DNA of 64,000 bases, taken from Maribacter stanieri (GTDB lineage Bacteria; Bacteroidota; Bacteroidia; Flavobacteriales; Flavobacteriaceae). The notes beneath the pieces are model-generated. The model did not search any database. It was not told where the DNA came from and was given only the letters and a program-made list of their open reading frames with translations. The translations under genes and the position numbers were made by a program. The stretch is from positions 1,227,856 to 1,291,855 of the forward strand of contig NZ_FOYX01000001.1 of assembly GCF_900112245.1 (NCBI RefSeq), read 5' to 3'. Below, in pieces: positions 52,931-62,449 of this stretch (position 1 is the stretch's first letter; the number at the start of each line of letters is the position of its first letter).

Positions 52931-54202
52931 TTAATCAATCATATCAAAACCACAATAAGGCACCAATACTTCTGGTATTTTTATACCTTCAGGAGTTTGA
53001 TAATTTTCTAGAATACCTGCTAAAACACGAGGTAATGCTAATGAGCTACCATTTAATGTATGGGCTAGTTGATTCTTTCCGTTTTCATCCTTAAAACGTA
53101 GTTTTAATCTATTAGCCTGGTATGTTTCAAAATTTGAAACAGAGCTAATTTCTAACCATCTGTCTTGTGCAGTTGAAAATACTTCAAAATCAAACGTAAG
53201 TGCAGCTGTAAATCCTAAATCACCACCACATAGGCGTAAAATGCGGTAAGGTAGTTTTAGTTCTCTAAGAATATTTTTTACATGTTCAACCATGCCGTCT
53301 AAAGCTTCATATGATTTTGAAGGGTGTTCTACACGAACAATTTCAACTTTATCGAATTGGTGTAAACGGTTTAAACCACGTACATGTGCTCCATAGCTAC
53401 CTGCTTCTCTTCTAAAACAAGGCGTGTAACCAGTATATGTAATAGGGAAATCGTTCTCGTTTACTATAACATCTCTAAATATATTGGTAACAGGAACTTC
53501 TGCCGTTGGTATCAAGTAAAGATCATCTGCGGTTACGTGGTACATTTGTCCTTCTTTATCAGGTAACTGTCCTGTGCCATAACCAGATAATTCGTTTACC
53601 AAATGCGGTACCTGAATTTCAGTATATCCTGCTTCGGTATTTTTATCTAAAAAGTAGGCTATTAATGCTCGTTGTAAACGAGCTCCTTTTCCTTTATAAA
53701 CAGGAAAACCTGCACCAGCTATTTTTACACCTAATTCAAAATCTATAATGTCATATTTTTTAGCAAGCTCCCAGTGTGGCATTGCTCCTGAATCTAAAGT
53801 AGGTATTTCACCTTCATTAAAAATCTCTTCGTTATCCTCTTCAGTAGAACCTTTAACAACAGATGCATGTGGTGCATTAGGTAATTGGTATAAAAGTGTC
53901 TGTAATTCTTCTTCTGCTGTGTTTAGATCCTCGCCTAATTGCTTAGACTCTTCTTTTAACTTAACAGTTTGCTCTTTTAATAAGTTAGCTTCTTGAACTT
54001 TTCCTGTTTTGTATAATACGCCAATTTCTTTGGAAATTTTATTCGATTCTGCCAAAACGTTGTCCAAACTAGTTTGTGCGGCACGTCTGTTTTCATCTAA
54101 CTGAAGTACTTTTTCAATTAATGGTTCTGCATCTATGTTTCTTTTTCCAAGGGCAAGGATAACGTCTTCTTTGTTATCTCTAATGGTCTGTATTTGTAAC
54201 AT
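52931..54202 (-). CDS. serS: Seryl-tRNA synthetase
   Basis: 423 residues. An N-terminal antiparallel coiled coil (about 25-110) is followed by the class II core: motif 2 is TPCFRREAGSYGAH (near 260) and motif 3 is HTLNGSSLALPRVLAGILEN (near 385). It charges tRNA-Ser (and tRNA-Sec) in the cytoplasm. The -7 box TAAATTTG lies 22 bases upstream of the ATG on the minus strand. The gene has its own terminator. Confidence 0.97.
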   Translation of the reverse strand: MLQIQTIRDNKEDVILALGKRNIDAEPLIEKVLQLDENRRAAQTSLDNVLAESNKISKEIGVLYKTGKVQEANLLKEQTVKLKEESKQLGEDLNTAEEELQTLLYQLPNAPHASVVKGSTEEDNEEIFNEGEIPTLDSGAMPHWELAKKYDIIDFELGVKIAGAGFPVYKGKGARLQRALIAYFLDKNTEAGYTEIQVPHLVNELSGYGTGQLPDKEGQMYHVTADDLYLIPTAEVPVTNIFRDVIVNENDFPITYTGYTPCFRREAGSYGAHVRGLNRLHQFDKVEIVRVEHPSKSYEALDGMVEHVKNILRELKLPYRILRLCGGDLGFTAALTFDFEVFSTAQDRWLEISSVSNFETYQANRLKLRFKDENGKNQLAHTLNGSSLALPRVLAGILENYQTPEGIKIPEVLVPYCGFDMID

Positions 54203-54224
54203 TATGGTGTATTGTATTTGGATG

Positions 54225-54232
54225 CAAATTTA
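54225..54232 (-). promoter_or_regulatory. -7 box TAAATTTG for serS
   Basis: On the minus strand, TAAATTTG matches TAnnTTTG, ending 22 bases before the start codon. No -33 box is obvious. Confidence 0.5.
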
Positions 54233-54282
54233 CGTTAATCTTATAATTATTACTGGTATTTAAAGACTAAACAGTTTTGTAA

Positions 54283-55614
54283 CTATTTTTTAAGTTTGGA
54301 GTAGCTGGAAGGTAGAATCCATTCATGATGTTTTGTACGGTACCATGGTTCTGCAGCCAAATCTGTTTTAGAATTTATGAAAGATTCATAAGGTTTCCGA
54401 TTAATGCTGATTTTAGAATTTTCTAAATGAACAGAAACATTCATATTCTTTTCTGCAAATTCTTTCTTTAAATACTGGGCAAATTGCCAAGCAAAATCTG
54501 GGTAGGCAAAGATTTTTCGCTCTTGCGCACGTGTAACATACTCTTTTGGGTCAATGATAAATACTTGCTTAGTAGTTGTTTCAATTGCTTTAAATGTACC
54601 TTTTCCATGTCTACTACGTAGCATCATTCGCCAGCTCATTCTATGACCTTCTTCAGTCCAAAGTACATCATCTTCTATTGCATGGTGTCTAATAGGTAAT
54701 ATCAACTGTATTATAAAATATAAGCTTGCCCCTAATATGAGTGTATTTCCATAATTTGGCACGGATGTATATGATGCGGCAAAGGGAGCTTTTGTTTTGA
54801 AAAATATTTTACGAATGGTTTCTGGGTCAAAAAAGAAAACACTGAAAGCAATTGATAAATACGGAAAAATTCCAATCTGAAAAATAATCGAATTAAATAG
54901 ATGAAAGAAAATTGATATAAAGAAAGCTATTTTACGAGTTGGTTTCCAGAGTAGCGCAGGTACAATTAGTAAATCAAATAAAATACCTACGGTACCAATG
55001 ATACTATGTATCCAAGGTTCTTGCAAAATTTCACCAACCAACCAATAACTTTTTTTTGACCTCATTAACACTTCAATAGTGCTGAAGTCTAACCAATCGC
55101 CATACATTTTAGCAATAGAGGCGTACACATAAACAATGAATAATTGAAGTACTATAAACCATTTTACATATGAATACATTGAATTGCATTCTAATTTCGG
55201 ATTCATTTTAACGTCTAATGACCTGTACCTTTCTGCGGGGAAGAAGCACATGGCAAATGAAATTAATATGAGTAAATAGTAATGGTTATTATAGGCAGTC
55301 TTTTGCATCAAATAAGTTACTGTCCACAAAACTGTAAATGTTATTATACTTGCACGGTATTTTAACCCTATAGCGATGAAAATACCTAGCAGACCCATTA
55401 TGCCGAAATAGAAATACATGCCATAGCCAGGTAGTGGCTGTAGAAATTCAAAATCTATGAAAGGGAAAGTATATTTTGGGTCAATTAAATTTCTTTTTAC
55501 CCAACCTGTGCCAATTGCACCAAAACATTCAAGTGACACGAGTATGCCAAAAAAAATACGAAAGATGATTAGTGGGCTATTATCTATACGTTGAAATAAC
55601 AACCTGTTTAACAT
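54283..55614 (-). CDS. HTTM / vitamin K-dependent gamma-carboxylase-like membrane protein
   Basis: 443 residues. The N-terminal HTTM region (about 12-290) has several membrane segments, with SPLIIFRIFFGILVSLE and LLILISFAMCFFPAERYRSLD typical of VKGC-like proteins. The C-terminal ~150 residues are soluble, with RMSWRMMLRSRHGKG and YVTRAQERKIFAYPDF resembling the bacterial VKGC lumenal domain. Real VKGC carboxylates Glu residues with vitamin K hydroquinone; whether bacterial homologues do so is uncertain. The gene starts two bases after the ribF stop. Confidence 0.82.
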   Translation of the reverse strand: MLNRLLFQRIDNSPLIIFRIFFGILVSLECFGAIGTGWVKRNLIDPKYTFPFIDFEFLQPLPGYGMYFYFGIMGLLGIFIAIGLKYRASIITFTVLWTVTYLMQKTAYNNHYYLLILISFAMCFFPAERYRSLDVKMNPKLECNSMYSYVKWFIVLQLFIVYVYASIAKMYGDWLDFSTIEVLMRSKKSYWLVGEILQEPWIHSIIGTVGILFDLLIVPALLWKPTRKIAFFISIFFHLFNSIIFQIGIFPYLSIAFSVFFFDPETIRKIFFKTKAPFAASYTSVPNYGNTLILGASLYFIIQLILPIRHHAIEDDVLWTEEGHRMSWRMMLRSRHGKGTFKAIETTTKQVFIIDPKEYVTRAQERKIFAYPDFAWQFAQYLKKEFAEKNMNVSVHLENSKISINRKPYESFINSKTDLAAEPWYRTKHHEWILPSSYSKLKK

Positions 55615-55616
55615 AA

Positions 55617-56543
55617 TTACCGCTGAATAAATTCTATTGATTTTTCTTTGTCTTTGGCTAATTGAGCCTTTAAAGCTTCAATAGATTCAAATTTATGCTC
55701 ATCTCTTAAACGAACCAAAATATTAATTTGAATTTTTTGATCGTATAAATCTGCATCAAAATCGAAAAAATTGATTTCAATTGATTTTTCAGTACCATTA
55801 ACGGTAGGGTTATAGCCTATATTCATCATTCCGTAAATAGTTTTATCGGCAATACTACTGTTAACTACATATGCGCCATTTTTTGGTATTAGTTTGTAGT
55901 CTTCGGCTATATAAAGATTAGCGGTAGGGTAGCCTAACTGTTTGCCAATGCCCTTGCCTTTTATAATTGTACCGGTAAGCATGTACTCATAGCCTAAGTA
56001 GCTATTGGCAGTTTCAATATCGCCATCCTCAAGCGCCTTTCTAATTTTTGTTGAACTTACAGAAACATCATCAATTTCTTGAGCAGGAATTTCATCTACC
56101 GTAAAGTTATAAGTACTTCCAAAAGTGATTAAATCTGATATGTTCGCGGTTCTATTTCGTCCAAACCTGTGGTCGTAACCAATAATCACCTTTTTGATAT
56201 TTAAGGTGTTTACAAGAATGTCCCGAACAAATTCGGTTGCCGTAAGTCTAGAGAATTCTCTGGTAAATGGATGAATGATAAGAACGTCAAGACCAAGTTT
56301 TTCTAAAATAGTAATCTTTTCGTCTATTGTATTTAACAGTTTAATGTTGGTATCTTTCTGTAAAACCATTCTAGGATGCGGAAAAAATGTAAGTACAGAA
56401 GATTTTAATGCCGTCCTTTTGGCATGGTTTATGATTTTGTTAAGTATTTTAAGGTGGCCAATATGTACACCATCAAAGGTGCCTATGGTAATGACCGTAG
56501 GATATTCTTCTTTATACTTAGAAATGTTGCGGACTGTAATCAC
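55617..56543 (-). CDS. ribF: Bifunctional riboflavin kinase / FAD synthetase
   Basis: 308 residues. The N-terminal FMN adenylyltransferase domain carries TIGTFDGVHIGHLKIL, an HxGH nucleotidyltransferase motif, and SSTKIRKALEDG. The C-terminal riboflavin kinase domain carries GKGIGKQLGYPTANL and GMMNIGYNPTV. It converts riboflavin to FMN and then FAD. It is followed directly by the HTTM gene and is divergent from the protease gene. Confidence 0.96.
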   Translation of the reverse strand: MITVRNISKYKEEYPTVITIGTFDGVHIGHLKILNKIINHAKRTALKSSVLTFFPHPRMVLQKDTNIKLLNTIDEKITILEKLGLDVLIIHPFTREFSRLTATEFVRDILVNTLNIKKVIIGYDHRFGRNRTANISDLITFGSTYNFTVDEIPAQEIDDVSVSSTKIRKALEDGDIETANSYLGYEYMLTGTIIKGKGIGKQLGYPTANLYIAEDYKLIPKNGAYVVNSSIADKTIYGMMNIGYNPTVNGTEKSIEINFFDFDADLYDQKIQINILVRLRDEHKFESIEALKAQLAKDKEKSIEFIQR

Positions 56544-56566
56544 CTATGATAGAAAATAAAAAGACT

Positions 56567-56574
56567 TATATTTG
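56567..56574 (+). promoter_or_regulatory. -7 box TATATTTG for the reprolysin-like protease gene
   Basis: TATATTTG matches the consensus and ends 22 bases before ATG 56597, in the short divergent spacer with ribF. Confidence 0.55.
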
Positions 56575-56596
56575 ATTTTGAGTTAAAAGCCTCTTA

Positions 56597-59500
56597 ATGA
56601 TTGCAAAATTACGCCTAGTTTTCTCAATTACCATAGTATTTCTTTCCTTTTCCAGTATGGCACAAACTGCTTATTGGAAAAATACGGAATTAAATGCAAC
56701 TGCTAAGCAAATTTCTAAACAGCGTTTAAGAGTCAATAAAGGAAAGGCTTTTATTTTAAATCAAGCGGAATTTGAAACGGCCCTTGCTGAAACGCAGAAC
56801 TCTAAATTAATTTATTTTCCAAATGAGGATGGTAGTTTAATTCCTTTTTTAGTGGAAGATGCTCATCTTTTTTCTACAGAACTTGCCGAAAAATATCCGT
56901 CTATAAAGTCTTATAAAGGTATAGCCTTGCACGACCCTACGAAACAAATACGTTTTAGTATTTCTCCAAAAGGTATTCAAAGTACAATGAGTACTTCTGG
57001 TGATAATGGCGCTTTATTTATGCAGAAATCAATTGAGGATACTTATGTACTATATCGCAGAACGGAGCAAGACCAACGAGATATTGACTTTGTCTGTAAG
57101 ACAATGCCCGAGGTTAAGGAGTACTCACAGAATTTAACTGCTAAGTTAGTTGATGACCAAACTCTCAGAAAATTTAGGGTAGCTATTTCCGCTTCAGGTG
57201 AATACACACAATTTCATGGCGGTACAAAGGCAGATGCCCTTGCTGCGATTAATGCAACACTTACTAGAATAAACGCTGTTTTTGAGCGTGATTTATCTAT
57301 TACACTCGAATTGATCGCAAATACTGATTTAGTAATTTATACGAATCCAGAAACAGATCCATATACAGGTAGTTTAAGTTCTCAAGTGCAAAATACTTTG
57401 ACAAATGTAATCGGCGAATCAAATTATGATATTGGGCACTTGTTTAATCAGCAGGATAATACTTTAGATGGTAATTCTGGTTTTATTGGAGCAGTTTGTA
57501 CAGATAGTAGAAAGGGTAGTGGTTACACCACCTTATCTTCGCCTGTTGGGGATGCTTTTGACATTGATCTAGTTGCTCATGAAATGGGGCATCAATTTGG
57601 AGCCAATCATTCATTTTCGCATATTTCTGAAGGAACTACAGTACAGGTGGAACCTGGTAGTGGTACAACTATTATGGGTTACGCTGGTATAACCGGTGTT
57701 AATAATGTTGCTAGCAATAGTGATGATTATTTTCATTATGTAAGTATAGTTCAGATTAGAGATTATTTAAAAACAGTTTCTTGTGGTACAACAGAAGTAA
57801 TAACCAATACACCACCAACCTTAGCTCCTTTAGTAGATTATATAATACCGAAAGGAACTCCTTTTATACTTACAGGTGAAGGAAGTGATGCAGATACTGG
57901 CGATGTTCTAAGCTATACTTGGGAGCAAATTGACAATGGTGTAGTAACGCAGGCTACTTTTGGTCCAAATAATCCCGCAGGTGCTAATTTTAGGTCTTTG
58001 CCGCCAAAGCTTGTTCCACAAAGATATTTTCCTAGTTTAAACAGAATATTGTCAGGTGAACTAACTCAAACTGTCCCAACGGCAGGTGATGCATGGGAAA
58101 CTGTTTCTAATGTGGGACGTGATTTAAATTTTTCATTGACAGTGCGAGACAATGCATTAAACGGAGGGCAATCGGCGTCAGACGAATTAAATGTTACGGT
58201 AGTAAATGATGCGGGGCCATTTTTAATTAGTTCTCAAAGTACAGAAGAAACTTTTGAGGCTGGATCCGTGCAAACCATTACCTGGGATGTGGCAAATACT
58301 GATGTTGCGCCAATAAGTACAGAAACGGTAACTATATTTTTATCAACTAATCGTGGTGTAACATTCCCTATTATTTTGGCAGAAAACACATTGAATGATG
58401 GTAATCAAACTGTAATTATACCAAATATTGCTACCAGTACTGGCAGAATAATGATACAGGCAGACAATAATATTTTCTTTGCCATAAATGACGCTAATTT
58501 TGCAGTTACTCCTTCGGAAATAGTACTGAATTTTGACCAAATAGGATATGATATTTGTAAGCCTAATGACTTAACTATTCCATTTACATATGAAACTAAT
58601 TTAGGGTTTGATGAAGAAAGTGCATTTAGCGCTATGGATTTGCCAGTTGGCTTATCGGCAAATTTTACGCCTGAAACTGCAGATGCTACAGATACTTTGG
58701 TTGATATTGATTTTGAAGGTGTTTCCACTTTAGATGTTGGTATATATCCAATTAGAATTTTGGCAACTTCAGCAACGGTTACAAAAGAAATTACGCTACA
58801 GTTAAGAGTGTATGATGATAATTTCGAAGATGTTGTTTTGACCTCCCCGGTTGACGGTTTTGAAAATGCATCTACAGATGTATTACTTGAATGGGAAACA
58901 TCTGTAGGGAATACGCAATATGATATAGAAATTTCTGATGATGCTGCTTTTACCAGTATAATAGAATCAAGTACCGTAAATGGTGGTTCGTTCTCACCGA
59001 CCCTTATAGATAATAATGGGTTGTATTATTGGCGAGTTAAACCAAAGAATGATTGTGGAGAAGGAGTATTTGGTACAGCCTTTAGTTTTTCTACGGTGCA
59101 ATTTAACTGTACAACAAAGAGCGCTTCAGGTATGCCAATTGCCATCTCTAGTAGTGGTACTCCTGTAATTACTTCTAAATTGGTGTTTTTTGAAGATTTG
59201 CCGGTAGCTGATATTAATGTACAACTTGACATTGAACATACCTTTTTGGCGGATTTGGTAATCAATTTAACATCGCCGTCAGGTACTACAGTGACTTTGT
59301 TATCTAATTCTTGTGGAGATGCGCGTAATATTAATGCCATCTTTGACGATGATAGTCCTGCTTTTAATTGTTCTGTTAATCCTGGTATAGGCGGTTCGGT
59401 AAAACCCTTAGGGAGCTTAAGTTCTTTTAATGGCGAATCTTTAGTTGGTGAATGGATTTTGGAGATAAAAGATAATGCTCCATCTGATGGCGGTAGTTTA

Positions 59501-60361
59501 AAATCTTTTACATTAGAGGTATGTGTTGAAGGAGATTTTAGACCGGACGCTGATAATGATGGAGTTTTTGATGATGGAGATGACCTTTGTTTAAATACTC
59601 CTGTAGGTCAAGAAGTTGATGCTTCTGGTTGTGCTGTATATCGTTTTCCTCCAGAGAATTTTATAATTAGTTTAGAGAGTGAAACCTGTAGAGATAATAA
59701 CGATGGGTCTTTGTCAATTGTACCAAAACTAGCTTTGGATTATCAAGTAGTGGTTTCTGGCAATGGTATTGATCTTACACAAAATTTTTCCAATGCCTTT
59801 AATTTGGCTAACTTAAGTTCAGGTACATACACCCTTTGTATTATTGGAACTAATGGGCTTATAGTTTATCAAGAGTATTGCGTTGAAGTTCAAATATCAG
59901 AACCTTCTATCCTTAATGTTACCTCTAAGATTGTGGATGATAATTCTCTTGTACTACTTGAGATGAATGGGTCGTCGTTTTATACGATAGAGTTGAACGG
60001 AGTGGCTATACAGACAGAAGAGTCTACCGTAGAATTAGTACTGGAAAAGGGATTGAATACTTTAAAAGTATATACAGATATTCCATGTCAAGGTATTTAT
60101 GAAGAACAAATTGGCTTTTATGAGCAACCGGTATTATTCCCTAATCCGGTAAAAGATTTTGTGGAGATCTATTTAGGTGCGCAGCAAGAAGAAGTGGTGG
60201 TTAGTGTTTTCAGTTCTGATGGCAGGTATATTTCAAGTACAACTACTTTGCCTTTAGACGGTATTGTAAAGTTAGATTTGAGTTCTCTTGCTACCGGAAT
60301 TTATTATTTGAAGTACGAGGGTAGAATAATTAAAGGAACTTCTAAAGTAATTAAAGAATGA
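56597..60361 (+). CDS. Reprolysin-like zinc metallopeptidase with P-domain and type IX sorting domain
   Basis: 1254 residues. A signal peptide (1-22, ending SSMAQ) and a ~170-residue propeptide precede a metzincin domain (about 190-400) whose zinc site is H328-E-x-x-H332-x-x-G-x-x-H338 (HEMGHQFGANH). Ig/FN3-like domains follow. A proprotein-convertase P domain lies around 836-980 (DLVINLTSPSGTTVTLLS and GEWILEIKDNAPSDGGSL). The C-terminus (about 1175-1254) is a type A type IX sorting domain: LFPNPVKDFVEIYLG then LATGIYYLKYEGRIIKGT. It is a secreted surface protease. The stop overlaps the start of the next gene. Confidence 0.92.
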   Translation: MIAKLRLVFSITIVFLSFSSMAQTAYWKNTELNATAKQISKQRLRVNKGKAFILNQAEFETALAETQNSKLIYFPNEDGSLIPFLVEDAHLFSTELAEKYPSIKSYKGIALHDPTKQIRFSISPKGIQSTMSTSGDNGALFMQKSIEDTYVLYRRTEQDQRDIDFVCKTMPEVKEYSQNLTAKLVDDQTLRKFRVAISASGEYTQFHGGTKADALAAINATLTRINAVFERDLSITLELIANTDLVIYTNPETDPYTGSLSSQVQNTLTNVIGESNYDIGHLFNQQDNTLDGNSGFIGAVCTDSRKGSGYTTLSSPVGDAFDIDLVAHEMGHQFGANHSFSHISEGTTVQVEPGSGTTIMGYAGITGVNNVASNSDDYFHYVSIVQIRDYLKTVSCGTTEVITNTPPTLAPLVDYIIPKGTPFILTGEGSDADTGDVLSYTWEQIDNGVVTQATFGPNNPAGANFRSLPPKLVPQRYFPSLNRILSGELTQTVPTAGDAWETVSNVGRDLNFSLTVRDNALNGGQSASDELNVTVVNDAGPFLISSQSTEETFEAGSVQTITWDVANTDVAPISTETVTIFLSTNRGVTFPIILAENTLNDGNQTVIIPNIATSTGRIMIQADNNIFFAINDANFAVTPSEIVLNFDQIGYDICKPNDLTIPFTYETNLGFDEESAFSAMDLPVGLSANFTPETADATDTLVDIDFEGVSTLDVGIYPIRILATSATVTKEITLQLRVYDDNFEDVVLTSPVDGFENASTDVLLEWETSVGNTQYDIEISDDAAFTSIIESSTVNGGSFSPTLIDNNGLYYWRVKPKNDCGEGVFGTAFSFSTVQFNCTTKSASGMPIAISSSGTPVITSKLVFFEDLPVADINVQLDIEHTFLADLVINLTSPSGTTVTLLSNSCGDARNINAIFDDDSPAFNCSVNPGIGGSVKPLGSLSSFNGESLVGEWILEIKDNAPSDGGSLKSFTLEVCVEGDFRPDADNDGVFDDGDDLCLNTPVGQEVDASGCAVYRFPPENFIISLESETCRDNNDGSLSIVPKLALDYQVVVSGNGIDLTQNFSNAFNLANLSSGTYTLCIIGTNGLIVYQEYCVEVQISEPSILNVTSKIVDDNSLVLLEMNGSSFYTIELNGVAIQTEESTVELVLEKGLNTLKVYTDIPCQGIYEEQIGFYEQPVLFPNPVKDFVEIYLGAQQEEVVVSVFSSDGRYISSTTTLPLDGIVKLDLSSLATGIYYLKYEGRIIKGTSKVIKE

Positions 60362-61044
60362 TGCGCTTATTAGTACTTATCGCTTGCTTGTTTATGGCTA
60401 TTACTAGTTGTAAAAAGAAAAGTGCCGCAACGCCACCTGAAGCTGTATCCTTGGTGTTTCCAGATGAGAATTCTGAGTGTACTACTGGGGTGAGCTTAGG
60501 ACAGGAAACAAGTCAGGTAGAGTTTCGTTGGAATTTGGCAGATAATACAGAAACGTATGAATTACGTGTTACAAATATTTCTACTGGTACTGTGCAAACA
60601 ATAGTATCGGCGTCGAATTCTGCCAAACTGCCTTTGGAAAAAGGAGAGCAATTTTCTTGGTTTGTTCGTTCTAGAAATAGCGATGTTGAACAAACAGTTT
60701 CAAGTGAGGAATGGTATTTTTATAATTCAGGTTCTAGAACAACATTTGCCCCATTTCCAGCAACAATTGAAAGTCCTGCAGCGTCCGATAATGTATTTAA
60801 AGATATTAATAATGAGGTCATACTATCTTGGTCAGCTTCTGATTTAGATGATGATATTGAAGGTTATGAAGTGTACTTCTCGGTAGAGACGCCACCAATA
60901 GATTTAGTTCGTGAATTGTCAGCTCCAATAACAAGTATAAAAGTCTCTGTAACATCAGACACAGTTTATTACTGGAAGGTCATTGTAATAGATGAAGAAG
61001 GTAATAAGTCAGATACAGGTATATACACCTTTAAAGTCCTTTAG
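60358..61044 (+). CDS. FN3-like lipoprotein
   Basis: 228 residues. A lipobox AITSC with Cys18 gives a lipoprotein. Two FN3-like domains follow (about 35-125 and 130-228), with VEFRWNLADNTETYELRV and VILSWSASDLDDDIEGYEVYF. The start ATGATG overlaps the protease stop by four bases (ATGA), so translation is coupled and the two proteins may work together at the cell surface. The 3' end overlaps the convergent pth gene by four bases. Confidence 0.8.
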   Translation: MMRLLVLIACLFMAITSCKKKSAATPPEAVSLVFPDENSECTTGVSLGQETSQVEFRWNLADNTETYELRVTNISTGTVQTIVSASNSAKLPLEKGEQFSWFVRSRNSDVEQTVSSEEWYFYNSGSRTTFAPFPATIESPAASDNVFKDINNEVILSWSASDLDDDIEGYEVYFSVETPPIDLVRELSAPITSIKVSVTSDTVYYWKVIVIDEEGNKSDTGIYTFKVL

Positions 61045-61670
61045 GAGTTGTTGTATTGGTTCATGGTTCTTGCTATTCCGGCAAGTGCGAATGAATTAAT
61101 TATTTCTGTAGATTTTTTTAATCGCTCTGGTAATAATGCTTTTTCCTCATCATTCCATTGACCTAAAACATATTCTACCTGTCTACCTTGTCCAAAGTCT
61201 GCACCTACACCAAAACGATATCGGTTGTAGAGAATAGTTTGTAGAAATAACTCCACATCCTTTAATCCGTTATGTCCGCCATTACTACCTTTTGTTTTTA
61301 TCCTTATGGTGCCAAAAGGTAAATTAATATCATCTGTAATAACTAGTACATTACTTTGTGGTATGTTCTCTTTATCCATCCAATATTTTAATGCTTTACC
61401 ACTACGGTTCATATAGGTAGAAGGTTTTAAGCAAATAATAGTTCTGCCTTTTATTTTATATGATCCAATATCACCTAGTTTAACAGTTTCGAAAGTGAAA
61501 TCATTGGTTTTTGCTACCTCATCTAATATTTTGAAACCAATATTATGACGAGTTTCTGCGTATTCATCACCTATATTACCAAGGCCAACTATTAAGAATT
61601 TTTTCATGGGATCTTTCTCTTCAGGAATTATGCTCTGCTTAGAAAAAAGTGATTTTATAAAACCGAACAT
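61041..61670 (-). CDS. pth: Peptidyl-tRNA hydrolase
   Basis: 209 residues including a ~21-residue N-terminal extension (MFGFIKSLFSKQSIIPEEKD) before the canonical start MKKFLIVGLGNIGDEYAETR. Asn in GLGN, the catalytic His in ETRHNIGF, Asp in ITDDINLPFG and GSNGGHNGLKD are conserved. It releases tRNA from prematurely ended peptidyl-tRNA. The extension is possibly real, as similar ones occur in related bacteria; the alternative start is 61607. It is preceded by the rplY terminator. Confidence 0.95.
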   Translation of the reverse strand: MFGFIKSLFSKQSIIPEEKDPMKKFLIVGLGNIGDEYAETRHNIGFKILDEVAKTNDFTFETVKLGDIGSYKIKGRTIICLKPSTYMNRSGKALKYWMDKENIPQSNVLVITDDINLPFGTIRIKTKGSNGGHNGLKDVELFLQTILYNRYRFGVGADFGQGRQVEYVLGQWNDEEKALLPERLKKSTEIINSFALAGIARTMNQYNNS

Positions 61671-61700
61671 TTGTATTATAATTTAGGTTGTAAAAATACA

Positions 61701-61732
61701 AAAGCATCCTGATACAAGTACCAGGATGCTTT
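61701..61732 (-). terminator. Terminator after rplY
   Basis: AAAGCATCCTG pairs with CAGGATGCTTT around a ten-base loop, followed on the minus strand by TTGTATTTTT. It lies between the rplY stop and the pth start. Confidence 0.85.
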
Positions 61733-61756
61733 ATTATGAATTTAAAACCGTTAGGT

Positions 61757-62389
61757 CTATTCTTGAGCAGCTTCTTCAGAAGCACCTTCAGCTCCTTCAG
61801 CACCTTCTTCTCCATCTTCATCCTCATCATCAACAACAACAGCGGTACGAGCAGTTTTAACTTGTACTACTACTTGGCTTTCTGGGTGTAAAATGGTGAA
61901 ATCATCATTTAATAATGATGATACAGATATGTTTTGACCGATTTTCAATTTAGAAATATCGATATCAAAGAAATCTGGTAATTTAGCAGGTAGTGCTTTA
62001 ATAGAAAGTTTACGTTTTCTAAATAACAAACGACCACCGTTACGAACACCTGGAGAGTTTCCTTGTAATCTTACAGGAATATCCATAGTAACCATTTTAT
62101 CATCAAATAATTGATAAAAATCAATGTGGATGATAGCATCTGTTACAGGGTGAAACTGAATGTCTTGCATTACTGCCTTAAGAGAGGCTCCACCATCCAA
62201 TTCAATTGCAACTGTGTGTGCATTTGGAGTGTAAACCAAGTCTCTGAACGCTAGTTCTTCTGCTGAAAAGTGTAATGGTTTATCCCCTCCGTATACTACG
62301 CAAGGAACCTTTCCAGCATTACGTAGGGCTTTAGTTGCCTTTTTGCCCACGCTTTCTCTTTCTGATCCTTTAATTGTAATTGACTTCAT
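61757..62389 (-). CDS. rplY: Large ribosomal subunit protein bL25, Ctc form
   Basis: 210 residues. The N-terminal L25 domain ([20 protein letters not shown] and [17 protein letters not shown]) is followed by the TL5/CTC beta domain ([16 protein letters not shown]) and an acidic tail rich in Glu, Asp and Ala (near 190-210). It binds 5S rRNA in the large subunit. It lies 60 bases downstream of prs, an arrangement seen in many bacteria. Confidence 0.96.
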   Translation of the reverse strand: MKSITIKGSERESVGKKATKALRNAGKVPCVVYGGDKPLHFSAEELAFRDLVYTPNAHTVAIELDGGASLKAVMQDIQFHPVTDAIIHIDFYQLFDDKMVTMDIPVRLQGNSPGVRNGGRLLFRKRKLSIKALPAKLPDFFDIDISKLKIGQNISVSSLLNDDFTILHPESQVVVQVKTARTAVVVDDEDEDGEEGAEGAEGASEEAAQE

Positions 62390-62449
62390 TATATGTATTA
62401 AAAATTAATATTCTACGTTTTAAAACTTCTGCTTCCTGTTTTTAATGGA

